This document shows, piece after piece, positions 61,025 through 64,000 of a stretch of 64,000 nucleotides of DNA. Where the stretch lies: assembly GCF_035917975.1 (NCBI RefSeq), contig NZ_CP109130.1:4464001-4528000 (forward strand), read 5' to 3'. A program made the position numbers and the translations under genes. The DNA is from Streptosporangium sp. NBC_01756 (GTDB lineage: Bacteria > Actinomycetota > Actinomycetes > Streptosporangiales > Streptosporangiaceae). Position 1 is the stretch's first letter; the number at the start of each line of letters is the position of its first letter. The notes beneath the pieces are model-generated. The model had not been told where the DNA came from, did not search any database, and was given only the letters and a program-made list of their open reading frames with translations.

Positions 61025-62412
61025 CTCTCGTGGCCGGGGTCGACTCGTCGACCCAGAGCTGCAAGGTGGTGATCAGGGACGCCGCGACCGGAGCCCTGGT
61101 GCGGCAGGGGCGCGCGGCCCATCCGGACGGGACCGAGGTCGACCCGGCCGCCTGGTGGTCGGCGCTCCAGGAGGCGATCGCGCAGGCGGGCGGGCTGGAC
61201 GACGTCGCGGCGATGAGCGTCGGCGCCCAGCAGCACGGCATGGTCTGCCTGGACTCCTCCGGCGCCGTCGTGCGGGACGCGCTGCTGTGGAACGACACCC
61301 GCTCCGCCGGGGCGGCCCGGGACCTGGTGGCGGAGCTGGGCGGGCCGGCCGGGTGGGCCGAGGCGGTCGGCAGCGTGCCGGTCGCGTCGTTCACGGTGAC
61401 CAAGCTGCGCTGGCTGGCCGAGCACGAGCCCGGCAACGCCCGCCGTACGGCCAGGGTGTGCCTGCCGCACGACTGGCTCACCTGGCGGCTGGGCGGGGAG
61501 TCGGTGACGGACCGGGGTGACGCGTCCGGGACCGGATACTGGTCGCCCGCGACCGGCTCCTACCGGACCGACCTCCTCAAGATGGCCTTCGGTTCCGTCC
61601 CCGAGCTGCCGCGCGTACTGGGTCCCCGCGACCCGGCGGGCGAACTGCGCGTCCCCGGTTCCTCCCGGCCGGTACGGCTCGCCGCCGGGACCGGGGACAA
61701 CATGGCCGCGGCTCTCGGGGTGGGCGCCCTGCCGGGCGACGTGGTCGTGTCGATCGGCACCTCGGGGACGGCGTTCGCGGTCGCCGAGGGTCCGAGCGCC
61801 GATCCCACCGGCGCCGTGGCCGGGTTCGCGGACGCCACCGGGCGGTTCCTGCCGCTGGTGTGCACGCTCAACGCGGCCCGGGTGCTCGACGCCGCCGCCC
61901 GGCTGCTCGGGGTCGACCTCGACCGGCTCGGCCAGCTCGCCCTGCAGGCCCCGGCCGGGGCGGACGGCCTCGTCTGCGTGCCGTACCTGGAGGGCGAGCG
62001 GACTCCGAACCTGCCGGCCGCCACCGGTTCGCTGCACGGGCTGACCCTGGGCACCTCGACCCCCGCCCACCTGGCCAGGGCCGCGGTGGAGGGCATGCTC
62101 TGCCACCTGGCGGACGCCCTCGACGCCCTCGGGCTGGACCCGGCCCGGGTGCTGCTCATCGGAGGCGGTGCCAGGTCGGAGGCCGTACGGCGGATCGCCC
62201 CGATGGTCTTCGGACGGCCGGTGGTCGTCCCGCGGCCCGGGGAGTACGTCGCGGACGGGGCGGCCAGGCAGGCCGCCTGGCTGCTCGACGGCGGCGACGA
62301 GCCTCCGGTCTGGGAGGCGGCCGGGGCGGAGCGCTTCGAGGCCGACGCCACACCTGCCGTGCGAGCTCGCTACGCCGAGGTCCGTGACGCCCAGATCCAC
62401 GACGGGCGCTGA
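61021..62412 (+). CDS. xylB: Xylulokinase
   Basis: 463 residues. FGGY kinase with [15 protein letters not shown] (phosphate 1), [42 protein letters not shown] and [25 protein letters not shown] (adenosine loop). It phosphorylates xylulose for entry to the pentose phosphate pathway. Starts inside the xylA stop (ATGA). Its 3' end lies in a 73-bp duplication. Confidence 0.96.
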   Translation: MTLVAGVDSSTQSCKVVIRDAATGALVRQGRAAHPDGTEVDPAAWWSALQEAIAQAGGLDDVAAMSVGAQQHGMVCLDSSGAVVRDALLWNDTRSAGAARDLVAELGGPAGWAEAVGSVPVASFTVTKLRWLAEHEPGNARRTARVCLPHDWLTWRLGGESVTDRGDASGTGYWSPATGSYRTDLLKMAFGSVPELPRVLGPRDPAGELRVPGSSRPVRLAAGTGDNMAAALGVGALPGDVVVSIGTSGTAFAVAEGPSADPTGAVAGFADATGRFLPLVCTLNAARVLDAAARLLGVDLDRLGQLALQAPAGADGLVCVPYLEGERTPNLPAATGSLHGLTLGTSTPAHLARAAVEGMLCHLADALDALGLDPARVLLIGGGARSEAVRRIAPMVFGRPVVVPRPGEYVADGAARQAAWLLDGGDEPPVWEAAGAERFEADATPAVRARYAEVRDAQIHDGR

Positions 62413-62524
62413 CGGCCCGCTCCGCCCACCGTCGCCGGCCGTCTCAGCCGAGGTCCGTGACGCCCGGATCTCCGGCGGGCGCTGACGGCCGGCCCCCGCC
62501 CGGCCCGTCGTCGCGGGCGTCTCA
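62374..62524. repeat. 73-bp tandem repeat over the xylB stop codon
   Basis: Copies start at 62374 and 62447 (GCCGAGGTCCGTGACGCCC...GGGCGCTGACGGCC...GTCTCA). Both contain the same TGA, so the copied block carries the last codons and the stop of xylB. Confidence 0.85.
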
Positions 62525-62595
62525 GGGGTGGGTCAGGGTCGGATCAGGGGCGTCGCCGGATGTATGAACAGGGTCCGGTGGGACAGTCTTGGCCC

Positions 62596-63306
62596 ATGCT
62601 CGCGTTGAAGAGGCTCTACCCGCTGGTCGCCTGCGCCGGGATCGTGATGGCCGCGGTGGCCACGGTCGTCGGCCAGCTCGACCCGGACCCCCACCTGGAC
62701 CCGCTCAACCTGACGATCGGCGAGTACGCGGTGCTGGACCGGGGAGGGGCCGTCGAGCTCGCCATGGCGTCCCTGGGGGTGGGGTCCTTCGCCCTGGTCG
62801 CGGGCCTGCGGGCGGCCAGGGCGTCGGTCGGCGTGGCGGCGGAGCGGCTGATGCTGGCGTGGAGCACGGCGCTGGTCGTCATCGCGGTCATGCCGGCCAC
62901 CGCTCCGATGTATGACTACGTGTCGGTCGCCGCTTTCGTCACCGTGTTCGTCTCCATGCCTGTGGCGGGCGCGCTGATGGTGACGCGGTTCCAGCAGGAC
63001 GAGCGGTGGCGGGCGGTGGCCAGGCCGGTCGAGTGGCTGGCGCTGGCCGGCGGGTTCGGGCTGCTGGCGATCACCTACGTGGCGCTCCCCGGCGGCCAGG
63101 TGCTGATCGGCCTCGCCGAGCGGGTGCTGCTCGGCGCCGAGGTCGCCCTGGTCGGCGTGCTGGCCGTACGGCTGTCGCAGCTGACCTGGATGCGGGCCGT
63201 ACGGCTGTCGCAGCCGGTCTGGACGCGGGCCACCGCTCGCGCCTCACGCGCCGCTTTGAGCGGACTTGTCTCAGAGCATGACTATTTCATGACAGGTCAC
63301 AAATAG
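62596..63306 (+). CDS. DUF998 family membrane protein
   Basis: 236 residues from the ATG at 62596. Six hydrophobic segments, with the family mark DPLNLTIGEYAVLDRGG after helix 1. The unit AVRLSQ..W.RA is repeated in frame (33-bp duplication at 63163-63228) near the C-terminus. Function unknown. Confidence 0.82.
   Translation: MLALKRLYPLVACAGIVMAAVATVVGQLDPDPHLDPLNLTIGEYAVLDRGGAVELAMASLGVGSFALVAGLRAARASVGVAAERLMLAWSTALVVIAVMPATAPMYDYVSVAAFVTVFVSMPVAGALMVTRFQQDERWRAVARPVEWLALAGGFGLLAITYVALPGGQVLIGLAERVLLGAEVALVGVLAVRLSQLTWMRAVRLSQPVWTRATARASRAALSGLVSEHDYFMTGHK
63163..63228. repeat. In-frame 33-bp tandem repeat in the DUF998 gene
   Basis: GCCGTACGGCTGTCGCAG starts both 63163-63195 and 63196-63228; eleven codons duplicated after the last membrane helix. 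Confidence 0.85.
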
Positions 63307-63407
63307 GATACGAATACCTCTACCAGTCAGTGCTATCCTCAGCGGCGATCTAGAGATCTCCGGAGGCCTCCGCCTCCGGCGCTCCAGGACCGGACCGTAG
63401 AGGTGAC

Positions 63408-64000
63408 ATGGCATCGAGCAAGTCCATCCGGTTCAAGATCTCGGTGCTGGTGGCCATCCCTCTCGCCTCGCTGGTCGCCCTGTGGGGCTTCGCGGCGACC
63501 GTCACCGTCGGCGACTCGGTGAGTCTGCTCGAAGTCACCACGCTCTACGACTCCTTCGGCGCGCCCGGTGACACGCTGAACAGTGCGCTGCAGCGTGAGC
63601 ACCTGCTGTCGGCCGAGTACATGGCGAGCCGATCGGACGCCAACCGCGCCACCCTCGCCGGGCAGCGCGTCGTCACCGACCAGGCCCGCGAACGCTTCCG
63701 GAAGGCGACCACCTCCGCGTCGGCCCAGTCGGCCATGAGCGCGGAGATGAGGGCCCGCTTCGACGAGTTGACGAGCCGTGTGAACGCGCTCGACACGGTC
63801 CGGGCCAAGATCGACAGCGGCCGGATAGGGCCGATCGCCCTCGTCAACGACTTCTCCACGGTGCCCGACGCCCTGAACCGGCTCTTCACCGCCATGAGCC
63901 TCAGCAACGACCTGCCGCTCTACCGGCAGTCGCGTGGCCTGTCCGTGATCGTCTACGCCAAGGACTTCCTCGGTCGTGAGCGGGCGCTCGCCGCCGGGGT
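63408..64000 (+). CDS. Nitrate/nitrite-sensing (NIT) domain histidine kinase, N-terminal part
   Basis: The frame is open from the ATG at 63408 (GAGGTGAC upstream) to the window end, 197 codons. One membrane helix (ISVLVAIPLASLVALWGFAATVTV) is followed by an all-helical extracytoplasmic NIT domain (LNSALQREHLLSAEYMASRSDANRATLAGQRVVTDQARERF..). In actinobacteria this start belongs to large sensor kinases with HAMP and HATPase domains, followed by roadblock and GTPase genes. Those parts would lie beyond the window. Confidence 0.82.
   Translation, partial: MASSKSIRFKISVLVAIPLASLVALWGFAATVTVGDSVSLLEVTTLYDSFGAPGDTLNSALQREHLLSAEYMASRSDANRATLAGQRVVTDQARERFRKATTSASAQSAMSAEMRARFDELTSRVNALDTVRAKIDSGRIGPIALVNDFSTVPDALNRLFTAMSLSNDLPLYRQSRGLSVIVYAKDFLGRERALAAG

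Overview
The DNA is very GC-rich, uses GTG starts often and packs genes into overlapping operons. Ergothioneine genes, SapA-like secreted proteins, ECF41 sigma factors, zf-HC2 anti-sigma factors and a multimodular xylanase all point to a filamentous, soil-living actinobacterium. A member of the Streptosporangiales is my best guess, from gene style only. No tRNA, rRNA, CRISPR array or replication origin was seen.

Layout. 1-3.6 kb: the end of a PEP-utilising enzyme, then a divergent pair made of a uracil-DNA-glycosylase-like/ADP-ribosyltransferase fusion (905-2521, minus) and a macrodomain protein (2743-3417, plus). This pair is the most unusual item in the window and could be a DNA- or protein-ADP-ribosylation toxin/antidote or defence module. 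3.8-10.8 kb: a LuxR-HTH/periplasmic-binding-fold sensor faces a five-gene minus-strand catabolic operon (SDR, MHS transporter, C45 acylase, NodB-type deacetylase, SDR). 11-14.3 kb: an orphan SecY and a NarL-type two-component pair. 14.6-18.5 kb: a broken tannase, an SDR with the first ECF41 sigma factor, and a lipoprotein. 18.7-24.5 kb: a MacAB-like efflux operon with a lipoprotein, divergent from an OmpR-type two-component system. 25-29.4 kb: an MFS pump with carboxypeptidase-regulatory-like repeats, a YceI protein with the same kind of domain, and a MarR regulator. 29.4-33.6 kb: a DUF6745-like pair, a tandemly duplicated SapA-like gene and a LuxR-like regulator. 33.6-37 kb: an aldo/keto reductase and a GH10-CE4-CBM2 xylanase. 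37-41.6 kb: egtABCD for ergothioneine. 41.7-46.3 kb: ECF sigma/anti-sigma genes, a leaderless membrane protein/regulator pair, asparaginase and a PadR pair. 46.3-48.7 kb: a lipoprotein gene split by an intact ISAs1-family element with 10-bp target duplications. 48.7-58.3 kb: small stress and redox genes, MarR/VOC, the CMD-ECF41 operon, a GNAT and a CGNR regulator. 58.4-62.5 kb: xylR-xylA-xylB. 62.6-64 kb: a DUF998 protein and the start of a nitrate-sensing histidine kinase.

Cross-cutting patterns. (i) Three matching ECF41-type promoters (TGTCACA or TCTCACA, 16-17 bp, CGTC) control the two ECF41 loci and were found by eye. (ii) Many gene pairs carry a clear dyad operator in their shared promoter. 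(iii) At several loci short tandem duplications of 33-73 bp sit at the 3' ends of genes and often copy the stop codon. (iv) Xylan use is coherent here: the secreted xylanase/deacetylase at 35 kb feeds the xylose genes at 59-62 kb.
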